Below are positions 12,406 through 22,016 of a DNA stretch of 64,000 nucleotides, one piece after another. The stretch is taken from the NCBI GenBank assembly GCA_003439945.1, contig QVRM01005216.1, positions 1 through 64,000 of the forward strand, given 5' to 3'. The notes under the pieces are model-generated. The model did not search any database. It saw only the letters and a program-made list of their open reading frames with translations, and was not told the origin of the DNA. This stretch comes from Dermanyssus gallinae. Lineage: Eukaryota > Arthropoda > Arachnida > Mesostigmata > Dermanyssidae. The stretch's first letter is position 1; each line of letters starts with the position of its first letter. A program made the position numbers and the translations under genes.

Positions 12406-13489
12406 AGTTAAAAACATTTTTATGTAGCTTGTTTTTAATTCTAGAAGATCATCCGTCCCGTACGGGCTTGAAACTTACCGTGAGGTATATCTTCAATACG
12501 CAACTTGCCCATTGAGTATGTGAGCAACTTCTGCTACCTGGGGGTGATCTTCTCCAGCAGGGGTGTGTGCTTTAACAAGCATATCACCGAGCGCGTGTCA
12601 AAGAGCGTCGTGGCCATGGCGACGATCGGCGAGCCACAGAAGCTCTCACTGTCGACCGCCCTTCAACTCTTCTACCTCAAGGTATCTTCGGTTGCCTCCT
12701 ATGGAATCGATGTCATCTGGGAGCACCTGTCGGCACATCAGCTGGACCAACTAGACAAGGTCAAAGCAACGTTCTTGAAGAGAGTCTTGGGCTTACCGCG
12801 GAACGCCCAGAACCGACTGGTGTACGCGTTGGCCGGGACAGGACCATACCTAGAGGACCTCGTGCCACGCTTCCAGCTTCGGCCCACACCTGCTCTTCAA
12901 TCGTTCAGGACTACCTTCGCAGAGAAGATGCGCGACATCCCCACGGATTTCTACCGAACTCGAGCCATGACATCCTCTGCTTGGAAGGAACCCCTGCAGG
13001 ACCTCCGACATGTCATCACTCGATACGCTGTGCATGGTCTCCATCACCAGCTTTGTTCGCGAAGAGAATTTCATGAGCCGCAAGCAACCTGTATATGCAG
13101 ACATTGCCTTCAGCATTGCCCCCGATATCATTTCGAGGGATGCCAGAGCTTCGATAGCCTACGACGGTTGGCAAGGGAATGTAACTAATTAAGCATTGTT
13201 TTTAACCATTGTTTTTAAATCATATGACATGTAATATACCTTTTTGGTCAATAAATGAGAAGATGAGATATCTTCAATGCACCGAGGGCCGAACATGTTG
13301 AGATATCTAGGGTTTCCCCAACAGTCCTTGTGGCAGCATGACTGGTTTCTCATGATTTATCATCTATTCTCAATGAGCATCGCCCAAAGAAAACTCGATT
13401 AACAACAGGGATTGAACCGACGACACCCTGTAGATGACCACCCCTGTAGAAACCATGACTAGCGCACTAGTCCCCTAGACCACGCCGCC
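12406..13489 (-). mobile_element. tRNA-derived SINE (SINE2), split by a LINE-B
   Basis: Read on the minus strand, the head just below 13489 is tRNA-like: GGCGTGGTCTAGGGGACTAG resembles an A box, and GGTTCAATCCC, about 60 bp further in, is a near-perfect B box of the RNA polymerase III promoter. The element is flanked by the direct repeat ACTCTAG (12399-12405 and 13490-13496), read as its target duplication. LINE-B copy B3 is inserted in its body, leaving about 90 bp of tail at 12406-12497. The total SINE length without the insert is about 300 bp. The tail boundary is inferred from the flanking repeat. Confidence 0.6.
12498..13268 (+). mobile_element. LINE-B copy (B3), 5'-truncated, with target duplication
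   Basis: An open frame of about 227 codons (12505-13188) encodes the C-terminal third of a non-LTR polyprotein: NFCYLGVIFSSRG near the start, then SLSTALQLFYLKVSSVASYG, KATFLKRVLGLPRNAQNRLV, HVITRYAVHGLHHQLC and the Cys/His motif CICRHCLQHCPRYHFEGC. It ends after an AATAAA-like CAATAAATGAGAAGATGAGA. TATCTTCAAT flanks it at 12488-12497 and 13269-13278, as expected of target-primed insertion. This is the least decayed LINE-B tail here. It lacks the RT and endonuclease, so it is a dead-on-arrival copy. Clade not assigned. Confidence 0.8.
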
Positions 13490-13912
13490 ACTCTAGCTCC
13501 ATGGAATGAAGGCCGCTGCCTCGTGTACGACGTCACCATGTCTTGCACGTTGGCCGCTTCGTATGCTCGCCATACCAGCCAGGAGGTCTGAGCAGCCGCT
13601 AGCCTTGCTGACGATCGCAAATTGGCAAAATATCGTGAACTAGAGCAAAACTTCATCGTTCAACCAATCGCCTTCGAGACATTAGGCCCAATGGGAAAAA
13701 TCACAAGGAGCTTTCTGGCCGAACTGAGATTCAGAGTCGCTACGTCAATTGGCTATAGGGCATGGCAGTTTTTGCTACAAAGAATATCGGTTGAAATCCA
13801 ACGCGGAAACCCTGCATCGAAAATTCGTTCATTGCCCACGGGCAAGTTGTTGTTAGTACGTTCTTTGATGCTTGCATTATTAACGATTATTATCTTTGTT
13901 ATTCTACGTTAG

Positions 13913-14104
13913 CCCATTTATGCCTCTTGTACCAGCTAGCTAAGAGGAGGGTTAGACATCGTTACTATTTAAAAAGCCATGTATACCTTCTACTTTTCTC
14001 CGTAAACGATGTATTCGTCAGCTAGGTGTAATGTGGAGTAAAATGCATTTCCACTTTATGACTTCGTTTGTGTGAACTCGGGTCTTATTATTGATTAAAT
14101 GACT
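13913..14104. other. Short spacer between LINE-A copies
   Basis: About 190 bp with nothing recognisable, separating a plus-strand LINE-A tail from a minus-strand one. Confidence 0.4.
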
Positions 14105-15319
14105 TTTTATGTTAGCACTTTGGAGTGAACAATTGTCTCCGCGTTAACGTGTGGTTACGGGTTATCTAACCCGGGATTAGCCCAGTTCAACAATGTGCCC
14201 CGAACAGATGCTGCGTTTCCTCGTTGGATGTGAAGCGACAGCCTCTGACGCAAAAATTCCGATGCTCTTGAGTCTCCCGTGGAGAGGTTAAGGCTTCTAC
14301 CCACGCGCTGAATCAACTTCAATGTAAGCGGGCCTGGTCCTCCCATTGTTTCAAAGGCCAATGGACAAAATTGGTGCGGATAACTAACGCCTGAGTATTT
14401 TCTACATTTGTTAGCCTCTGCTAACCTAGACGCATGACCTGCCTGGTCCGCACCTGCACCGACCATCGGAGGGGCTAATGAGTCGGTTACAGTTGCGTCC
14501 CAAACAAGCATGCGACCACGCTCAAAGGGGTTAGAGTAAGACCATCAGGCCTTTTTCCGTCATCTCTGGACAGACTCCAGAGGTTCTAGTACGCATGGAA
14601 AGCCAGCAGATCTTAGTGCTCGACTGAAAGTGTCATTTAAAGCCGAGTGGCGTGCTCTTCGGCCTGCACTTAAGGCGCATGATAAGCCATGATGCGCCAA
14701 AGCGTCTACAAGGTAGCCACAACGACATCGGTGAGGGACAACTAGATCGACACCAAGACGCAATCCTGTGCTGATGCGCGTCTTCTCATCATCCAAAAGC
14801 GTCCCTATTCGTGGACAGGGTAGGGCATGTAACCAGGCTTCAGCCCCTTGACTACTAACGGCTCGAAGCCTAGCTTTGTCAGCCACGGTGGGGGCTCTAT
14901 CGATCAGGCTTGTTAATTGCTTTTCCTGCAGAGGGTCTGTCCAACTGCTCTGTTTAGTTCTTTCATCGGGGGGAGAGTCAAACAAAGACAACAATCTGTC
15001 GGTCAGCTTTTGTAGCTCAGCGTTATAAGCTTCCCATCCATCCTTATTCAATAAAGCCCTAACCCTCTCCGAAGCCTGAGTCAATAATGACACGATCGCG
15101 GGTCCTGCCATCATGACCGCGTCCGGCATACCTAAGCCGCCTAGAGAGATCGGAAGCATTACCTGATCCCTTGCCCCAGCGGTAAGCTGAAGATTTAGTA
15201 TCTCCTCTAAAATGTCTAAGCTAAGCTCAATAAAAGGCTGTAAAAGATCAGGCGATGAGGAGAACTTGCAACCTTTAACTAGGTGTGTTAACTTCGTGGC
15301 TGAAAAGCAAGATCTAAGG

Positions 15320-15377
15320 AGAAACAGACCGCAGTGGGCCCCCAATCCCAATTGGGGGCCCACTGCGGTCTGTTTCT
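15320..15377. repeat. Perfect 27-bp palindrome next to the LINE-A RT deletion
   Basis: Arms 15320-15346 and 15351-15377 are exact reverse complements around a 4-bp centre (CCCA). The right arm is followed by a direct repeat of TCTGTTTCTG. Post-RT LINE-A lies on one side; about 125 bp not recognised as LINE-A, then pre-RT LINE-A, lie on the other. Confidence 0.95.
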
Positions 15378-16331
15378 GTCTGTTTCTGATAGTCTGCCTG
15401 TGGCGAAGTTCAGTTTGTCTTTCCGGACGGCTAGTGCTTTTGGTAAATCGAATGGTTCAATTCCGTTATGATCCGTAATATAGACTTCACATTTGATGAT
15501 CCATCTTTTTTTTAGTGCAAACATCCGTGCTCCGAAGATAAGTGGTATAAAACAGGAAGGGGGCGAGCCCCATCTGAGCACATCAACTACTTTGGCAATG
15601 GCGTCAGCTAATCGCTCAGCCGTGCTGCCCAGTGCACCAGACAGTAGGTCTTGAAGTAGACGGGGTCTCATAAAATTCAGGCCGGCAGTTGAACTCCGAC
15701 TGAAGGTCTTCAGTAGCGTTCAGTATCTCGTCGCGCGAGGTTGAAGATGGCAGTGTAACCGCCGGGGGTGTGGGCATGGTTAGATCCCGAGGAGCCTGTG
15801 GGTGTTTGAAGCGGAGTGCTTCCGTATTTTCGTTCACTGGCGCTAGAATATCCTCGGAGCTCACCATTCTAGCTGTACCTGAGATATCGCCTCCCGACAG
15901 CTTGACTCTCACCCGTCTGCAGAGGTTATCGTTGAGGTAAGCCTTCGATCCCGAACCCTCGTGCGTCAGGTTACTAAGCCTTTTTCCCGCTAAAATTCGC
16001 GTAAGTTCTTCCTAATCACGACAGACAGGGACCGGGCGTCCTTTTCCGTTCGAGAAAGTCGGCAGCACGACCGGAGCAAAGGAGAACAAAGAGTACCAGG
16101 CAGAGAAGTCGTTGTCCTTGGCGACGTTTGAGAAGACGTTAGTAAGTTCCTCTGCAACAGTAGGCCTTACAGATTTTGGTAAAATGCGTAGCAGTTTGGC
16201 TTGGCGCATGTTTGCCTGAATGCCGACGAGTAGAGTGTCTATATCAATTTCTTCCGTCGAGGCCCGATGGGCTGTGAACGGCCTGTTGACGGCGTCAGCA
16301 TGCCTGGCTGATATGTGCCTGGCAAGACCCC

Positions 16332-16584
16332 TGTTGCCAACGGAACCGTAGAATGAAGACAGACGAAAATGCGCGGGTTTACTGACGCTGATCTTATTTA
16401 TTATATTTCACGATACGCAAGCGAGCGATACGGCAGCGCCGCCTCTCTTCGTATTATTGCCTAGCCTAGCTCACACTCTACTCAATGTCCCGGCGGTTAG
16501 CGCAAAGCTGTTTCGCCGCCAGAACTCACACACACAATACACACTTGACACTGCCGCTACACTAGCGCTAACAATCACTCAACT

Positions 16585-16643
<59 letters not shown>

Positions 16644-16974
16644 TATATAAATATACCTGCTCCTGCTAGCCACTATCATTCACCACCCTAGGATTGTATC
16701 ACTGCCATGTTCACGCCGTTGTCGCTGCAAGGCCGTCGGACGTCCCGGTCGCCGCCGGACTAAGGGTTTGCAGAGTGCGCGTTAAGCCGAACGCTCGAGG
16801 TAGCAAGAGAGTGACAAAATGGCGCGCATCCCCTTTTATACGGCCGGCGACCGGCAACGTGACAGTGCACGAACGTGCAGTGGCGGGTTGTGAATAACAG
16901 TGCAGTGGCGGGTTGTGACCAACAGTGCCGTGGCGGGTTGTGACCGACAGTGCTGTAACGGGTTGTGGCCAACA
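16332..16974 (-). mobile_element. Solo LTR inserted in LINE-A
   Basis: A 643-bp segment with TG...CA ends (TGTTGG and GGCAACA when read on the minus strand) that interrupts LINE-A ORF2 between its two zinc fingers. On the minus strand it has the order expected of an LTR: about four 24-26-bp tandem repeats of the CACAACCCGCCAC type in U3 (16877-16975), a TATA box (CCGTATAAAAGGGG near 16835), and AATAAATAAG as a polyadenylation signal near 16395. A (TA)n tract (16589-16650) has grown inside it. No internal retroelement genes are attached, and no clear target duplication was found. Superfamily not assigned. Confidence 0.65.
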
Positions 16975-16975
16975 G
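16877..16975 (-). repeat. U3-type tandem repeats in the solo LTR
   Basis: About four copies of a 24-26-bp unit around GGCGGGTTGTGA (plus-strand reading). They sit 40-140 bp upstream of the LTR TATA box in the LTR's orientation, a typical place for enhancer repeats. Confidence 0.7.
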
Positions 16976-17151
16976 ACAGATATCATCATCATGGCGCGCT
17001 AATACAAACTTCTATTCGCGGCCATCCAATATGCAACAACCCCTTTTCGTGAAGACACCTTTGCAAACCGGGCATGTAGCCCTGTTGGAGGTATCCAAGA
17101 ATGGAGATGTTTGTGCGGCCTCCGTTCCGCTTGGGTTATTATTATCTGGCA

Positions 17152-18299
17152 TTATGATGTAAAGGCTTTAAGCTTCGCTGCGAGTGGAAGGAGAGCCAAT
17201 AAAGGTTTTAGAGCTTCCGCGATTGTTCTCAAAGTTGATGCCAGATTAGGGCTGACACCCTCTAACATCCGAGCGACGTCTGTTAAGGCGCCCCCAACAT
17301 CTCTGCGAGACGTCTTGTTACGGGTGTGTCTCTTTGTGGTGAGTTTAGCGTAATACCGCGGCCGAGCTTGACGACTCCTGTATGTGTTGGTTCGCTTCAG
17401 TTTGGGCCTCGGTAGCGGTCGCGGATTGGGGAGAAGCAGCTGCAATGAGGAGCTTTCCTGTGTGGTAGAAATGCCCCTAAGGACAGCAGCGTACGAAGCC
17501 TTATCTTTGCCGGAACCACCGGGTTGCACGTCTTCCACGACAGCAGCTGTGGCATCAGGTCCCTCGGTGATCGATGCAGACAGGATGTGATGCCTTAACT
17601 TGTTGTAGAACTCTCGCCTCCATGATGATCCTGTTCCGCTCGCGGAGGTAGGCCACACGCGGACAGGAATGCGATCCGGCCACGTGGGGGCCACTACAGT
17701 TAACACACCTCGACTGTTTCGTGCAAGTTGAAGCGAGGATGATCTCCACCTCCGCATTTTTTGCAGGCCTTGCGATAGGTGCACCTGTCCGCCAGATGTC
17801 CCACTCGTTGGCAATGTAGCATAATTTCGGTTGATCGGGCTTAAGAACGACGGAGTGGGTTTTGTATCCCAGGACAGACACCGGCGGTTGAGGGTCAAAG
17901 GTCCAAGATCACCTTGCTAAGTGGGGTCTTGCCAGTGTGACCTGTCCGGAATAAACGTCGAACGTGCACCACACCATAATCTGCTAGTTCTTGGCATATC
18001 TCGTCGTCTGTGAACGCAACATCGACGCCTTGAATTCTCGCCTTGAATGACGTTAGAGCTGGACAGGTTACCATGACGGGTTTTCTAGCCGCGTCCTCTG
18101 TGTTGACCCATACAGAAATGGCGGCCTTACTGCTTGATATCTTGCAATCAGGGCAATTAAAATGAATAGCCTTACATAACTGAAGTAATGTGCCGTCAGC
18201 AAACTCGTTAGAAGTTGGATCCTCAGTGGTCTTTCTGCGTATTACGACTTTAAAGGCGTTGAATTGACCGCTACACGCCTCCGTTCTCAGCTTGTCCAA
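17152..18299 (-). pseudogene. LINE-A ORF1, Gag-like with CCHC zinc knuckles
   Basis: The frame opens at ATG 18299 (upstream start not certain) and reads about 134 codons to a frameshift near 17895. It continues, after at least two more shifts, to the stop at 17152-17154. Read across frames it has zinc-knuckle pieces CQRVGHLADRC, CKKCGGGDHPRFNL and CVNCSGPHVAGSHSC near 17690-17830, then SYAAVLRG and a Leu-rich tail (LRTIAEALKPLLALLP). This resembles the nucleic-acid-chaperone ORF1 of I/R1-type LINEs. The stop codon TAA overlaps the ATG of ORF2. Now non-functional. Confidence 0.65.
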
Positions 18300-18300
18300 C

Positions 18301-19246
18301 TGACGTTGCTCACGAGATTTAACCTTCTGCTTAGTACCCGTCCAAGCTGTGCGTCAGCCGGGTCATGGCTTTACGTTTTGTTTCAACAACTTCCAGTATT
18401 CTTTGTCTTCCCTTCTTAAACTAACTACTAAGGGTAACTTGTGCAATTTCGAAAAGGTTATTGGCCCGCCCCTTCGTATCCTTGTCGTGAACCTTTCTGG
18501 ACAACAATCCTGCGGATACTATTATTCCGCAGGATAATAGTATCCGCAGTATCCGTGGTAATATTAAAACCAGAAGATTTCTTGCATTTCTGGGTAAGCC
18601 TAAATCCAGCCTAAAAATGCTTGTCAAACTCCTTAAGTTAGCATCTAGTAAGGTGATCCCACATTACTTGTGTGCCGTAGGAGGCCATCGAAGCGATCTT
18701 GAGACCGAAGAACGTTTTATGTGTGGCCAGAAAGGTTTTTTTTTGAGAATTTCAGCTACGAGTGACATGGCTATTATTTATTTCAATCTGCTCTACATCC
18801 GCGGGAAATTTTGTGGTGTTTTATAACAAAAAGCGCTTATGATTTTATAGGGTTGATCTCCTTTGTTTGGTTAAATGCTCATTGGTCACTTCATTACTCC
18901 ACTAATTTTAGTATATTGTCTTTTTTTTGTAGGTCAAAAAGCTTCGTACTGAATCAAACCAGTTATGGTTACGCAGTTGTGTTACTGATATACCTAAATT
19001 TGATCGTACTTTTTATTGTATTGCACGTAGTAGCACATTCAAGTGCTGCTAGATGTTAAACATACAAGACACGTACGATACGAAATCGAAATCATAGTGA
19101 CCATAGACTAAATTAAAAAGCTGAACAATTACAAATTATAATATTATAAATAAACTGGTAATAACTATGTCATTTTGAAATACTATTCCTGGGAGCACCA
19201 CATACATTTGAAATTTGAAACACGTATTACAAAAAGGGTTTTTTTA
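18301..19246. other. Unassigned DNA with a 16-bp hairpin
   Basis: Perhaps the 5' untranslated part of LINE-A at its left end, otherwise not recognised. It contains perfect inverted arms 18510-18525 and 18534-18549 around an 8-bp loop. Confidence 0.4.
18510..18549. repeat. 16-bp perfect inverted repeat
   Basis: Arms CTGCGGATACTATTAT and its reverse complement, with loop TCCGCAGG. The loop repeats the end of the arm, so the motif TCCGCAG occurs twice in a row. Confidence 0.9.
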
Positions 19247-20160
19247 AAAGGACTAACTGGAAAATGCGGTACGCACACGCGGACACCACGGCAGGGAACT
19301 CGTCTGCAAGTGTGGGCCGGTAGTGTGGGGCTCCAACCCACTAAAAACCAGTCATGTCCTAATCCCCGCAATCGATCGGGAACTGCATAAGCATAACTTC
19401 AAACTATCGAAGGGGGAGAGTAGTTTAAGCAATTAGCTATCCCGGGATGCCCCGCGAGATGATGTCGTGCAGTTACGGTTTTTCTTCTCCTTGGCGCGCA
19501 GGATGTTTTCCATAGTGCAAGCAATGCTGGTCCAGTCGTCGCGTGATTTAATCATACGCTGTATGATCGTTCGTCGTCAGCCCTAGGTAGACCCACACGC
19601 CGAGCGGCCCATTCCGGGCACTACAAAATTGTATGTTCAGGCGTGCCCTCTGATTCGCTTTGGCAGTACTTGCAGAATGGAGATGTGGTTTTCCCAATTC
19701 TGAACAAGTATGACTGGAAATCACCGTGTCCTGTAACGACCTGAGTGATGCAGAACGTCAGCTCGCCACCTGGCCAGTACATCCAGGCCCTGATATCCGG
19801 GATCAGAGTTCTTACCCGGTACCCGGGCGCTCCGTCCTGAATGGAGTCCCATTCGGCCTGCCAAATGTCAAGGGCGATATTCCTTTCCTTCGCTTTTTCC
19901 TTTTCCGGGTCTTCCCACAGGCGGCGTCGTTCATTTGCTTTCAGGGGACTGTGCTAGCCAGAACAAGGACGGCCGCTGTGCTGACTATTCTATAGGCCAT
20001 CGTGATACCCAGAGCAGCCACTTTTTGGGCTTTGCGTAGCGTTGCCCTATTGTTGGCTGTGGACAGTGTGGTTGATGGCCACACCAGAGCTGCAAATAAA
20101 ACTATGGACTCAGCTACCGACATAATAAGGCGCCCTTACAGAAAGGGGCTGGCAGCTGAG
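19247..20160 (-). mobile_element. R1-like LINE copy (C1), C-terminal part and 3' UTR
   Basis: Minus-strand coding from 20123 reads SVAESIVLFAALVW, then IVSTAAVLVLAS, then (frame changes) GELTFCITQVVTGHGDFQSY with SPFCKYCQ and TPEHTIL near 19640-19760. This order (post-RT ESI block, LTGHG block, CxxC...EH zinc motif) is that of R1-clade ORF2. The 3' untranslated region at 19247-19386 is the reverse complement of 22810-22955 in copy C2, confirming the same family. It is 5'-truncated before the RT and carries stop codons. Confidence 0.75.
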
Positions 20161-20886
20161 CTGTGTTAAGTAGTCTCACACCTCTCAAAGACTTCAGGTT
20201 TTTAGACAATTTTACAGGGTATTTTAACCGAAACGACCCGCCACTTTTGGTCTTAACCGGAGCTTTTACTACATGGGGCTCTTATTTTTTAGTCTTAACG
20301 CAGCTTCCACTACATGAGGCTCTATGCCTACCAACCGAAGAGGTCACGCCGTCCTCGAGTGACTGGCGGCGGAGGACCTAGTTGTTCTTAACACAGGTGC
20401 GCCCACTTTCCCAGAAGCTGGGCGCACCACGTGCATCGATCTTACAATAACAAGAAGAGCGGAAGCACACAGGAGTTTAAACTAAAAGGTTTTGCTGCAC
20501 GAAGAATCGCTAAGTGACCATCATATACTTGAGTTTCACGTGACTATCTCCCGCGAGGAACCGTCCACAATGTTCCGTCCTACAACCAGGCGCCAGGGGG
20601 TCAACGAGATCCGGGAGCCCTTAGGACCCTTATCGGCCAGGACGGGCCGCCAACAACACCCGCGGGCCCCCAAAACCTTTTCAAGGTCGCCTGCGGGGTC
20701 CCCACGATCCGCAGAACACATTGATTGCACTGAAGGCCCCCGAAGCACTGGTGGACGACCAAAATAGAAGAGGTTAGGAGAAGATGCATCCGAGAGCGAC
20801 GTCTCCTCACCCGCGCCCGTTGTGCCGCGCCTGAGGGGAAAGCCGCCTTTCAATATGGCACTAAATATAAAGGGCTGCGAGCCTGC

Positions 20887-21453
20887 TTGCGTAGGGAAAT
20901 CTCCAGAAGCAAGAAACGCTCCTGGAGAGCCTTTCTCGAAGAGCTGAAAGACGACCCCTGGAGCCGCCGATATAAGATGGTGCGAGCCTGTTCCTCCCTC
21001 TTCAAACGAAGGGTGGAGCTTACGCCGGAGGAAAGCCGGGAAGCAGTCACGGCACTCTTTCCGCGGCACCCGCCCTTCGACCGGACCCAGTACTTAGAAG
21101 CCGGAGGGAAATCTAAGGACAGCATACTAGAGGTAACCCCGCACGAAATGCTCGCAGCGGGGGAACGCCTCATACCGGGAAAGGCACCGGTCCTAGACGG
21201 GATCCCCGTCTTCGCGGTTAAGCTACTGCTAAAGGAGCACCCAGAAGCAGTGGCCACCACATCGACGGAAATGCTTCAGTCAGGCTTGTTTCCTACCGCA
21301 TGGAAAGCCGCGGATCTCGTGCTAATACCTAAGTGCCCCGGCCCGTACCGACCCATATGCTTGCTAGGCTCCCTAGCCAAGGCCTTCGAGTCCATCGTTG
21401 AAGCACGACTCCGAGAATTCGCGGAGGATGACGGCCCCTTTTCCGAGTCCTAA
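20887..21453 (+). pseudogene. R1-like reverse transcriptase, N-terminal segment
   Basis: A 188-codon open stretch of the C2 polyprotein covering the region before and including RT motif 1 (PYRPICLLGSLAKAFE). It ends at a TAA immediately before the RLRKGRST block, which stays in the same frame after the stop. It was therefore once a single long ORF2 now broken by nonsense mutations. Confidence 0.75.
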
Positions 21454-21865
21454 TATAGGCTTCGTAAAGGTCGCTCCACTATTGCAGCGATAAAGTAGAT
21501 CCAAGTAAAGGCCGAAAGCATCCGCGATTCTCCGCCCGGACGCCGAGACCTATTTTTAGCAATACTACTGGACGTAATGAATGCTTTTAATAGCCTCCCG
21601 TGGAGAGTCATCCTCGATACTCTCCACTGGAAAAGGGCGCTCTTTTACTTAAGACAGATTTTATCGAACTACCTACATGACAGGATTATCCACTCACATG
21701 ACCAAACTTCTAATATGACCGCAGGGGTGCCGCAGGGCTCAATACCTACGGTGGGCGTCGGACAAGGCATTGAAGATCGCTAATAGTTTCGCGCGCCTCA
21801 TGCCAAACACCTACAACCCCAAACAACAAGAAGAAAGATACACGATGACATTAATTTATTTAAGT

Positions 21866-22016
21866 TCGTTATGTTAGCACTTTGGAGTGGACAATATTCT
21901 CCGTGCGAACGTGTGATTACGGGTTCTCTAAACCAGGGTTAGCCCAGTTCAGCAATGAGCCCCGAACAGACGCTGCGTTTCCTCGTTGGATGTCAAGCGA
22001 CAGCCTCGGACGCAAG
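21866..22016 (-). mobile_element. LINE-A 3' end fragment (A4) inside the R1-like copy
   Basis: About 150 bp nearly identical to 14105-14260, the 3' terminus of LINE-A copy A3 on the minus strand. It lies between the RT and C-terminal parts of R1-like copy C2, so LINE-A inserted into, or was joined to, the R1-like element after that element had landed. Confidence 0.8.

Larger units (their letters stand above)
11920..13912 (+). mobile_element. LINE-A remnant (A2), C-terminal half, interrupted
   Basis: The first part (11920-12405) encodes the post-RT region and Cys-rich tail: WLQAIPSSQRGTMQDNATLR, then SAGRFSRQSALSDVIHRAM and PAVKEPVGL, then LRPDSLTLE. The second part (13490-13912) resumes with APWNEGRCLVYDVTMSCTLA and YRELEQNFIVQPIAFETLG, ending near LLQRISVEIQRGN. 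These blocks match the C-terminal RPD-type endonuclease region of the copy at 14155-14560. The coding order is interrupted at 12405/13490 by a SINE that itself carries a LINE-B. The 7-bp sequence ACTCTAG is present at both edges. Inactive. Confidence 0.75.
14155..17152 (-). pseudogene. LINE-A ORF2, zinc fingers, RT (core deleted), RPD endonuclease
   Basis: The ATG at 17152-17150 overlaps the ORF1 stop. Near 17060-17100 is a first zinc finger (CPVCKGVFTKRG). After the LTR insertion comes a second (SVGNRGLARHISARH near 16310) and then LLRILPKSVRPTVAEELTNV near 16150-16200. The pre-RT block spans 15912-15500 (SGGDISGTARMVSSEDILAP, LLSGALGSTAERLADAIAKV, IFGARMFALKK). The RT fingers and palm are missing; the text resumes at FLLRSCFSATKLTHLVKG and LPISLGGLGMPDAV (about 15100-15320). 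The tail has CRCGYLVDALAHHGLSC and, near 14500-14560, GKRPDGLTL then LVWDATVTD. That is the CCHC plus RPD...D layout of restriction-like endonucleases in R2-type LINEs. Confidence 0.7.
14105..18300 (-). mobile_element. LINE-A copy (A3), R2-type LINE with Gag-like ORF1, nearly full-length order
   Basis: This is the most complete LINE-A. On the minus strand it runs: ORF1 (18299 to 17152), a TAATG overlap, ORF2 with N-terminal zinc fingers (17150 to 16210), the pre-RT block (15912-15500), a gap where the RT core should be, the post-RT region, and the Cys-rich RPD endonuclease (14560-14155). The 3' end near 14105 is shared with the fragment at 21866-22016 (TTAGCACTTTGGAGTG...), which defines a family terminus. 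It is interrupted by a solo LTR and is full of frameshifts. Confidence 0.75.

Noticed and set aside
13410..13489. tRNA gene on the minus strand
   Set aside because: A and B box-like only; the spacing is longer than in a tRNA and it is embedded in a LINE with flanking ACTCTAG repeats, so it was called a SINE.
16332..16974. Full LTR retrotransposon
   Set aside because: Only one LTR and no gag, protease, RT or integrase next to it; LINE-A flanks both sides.
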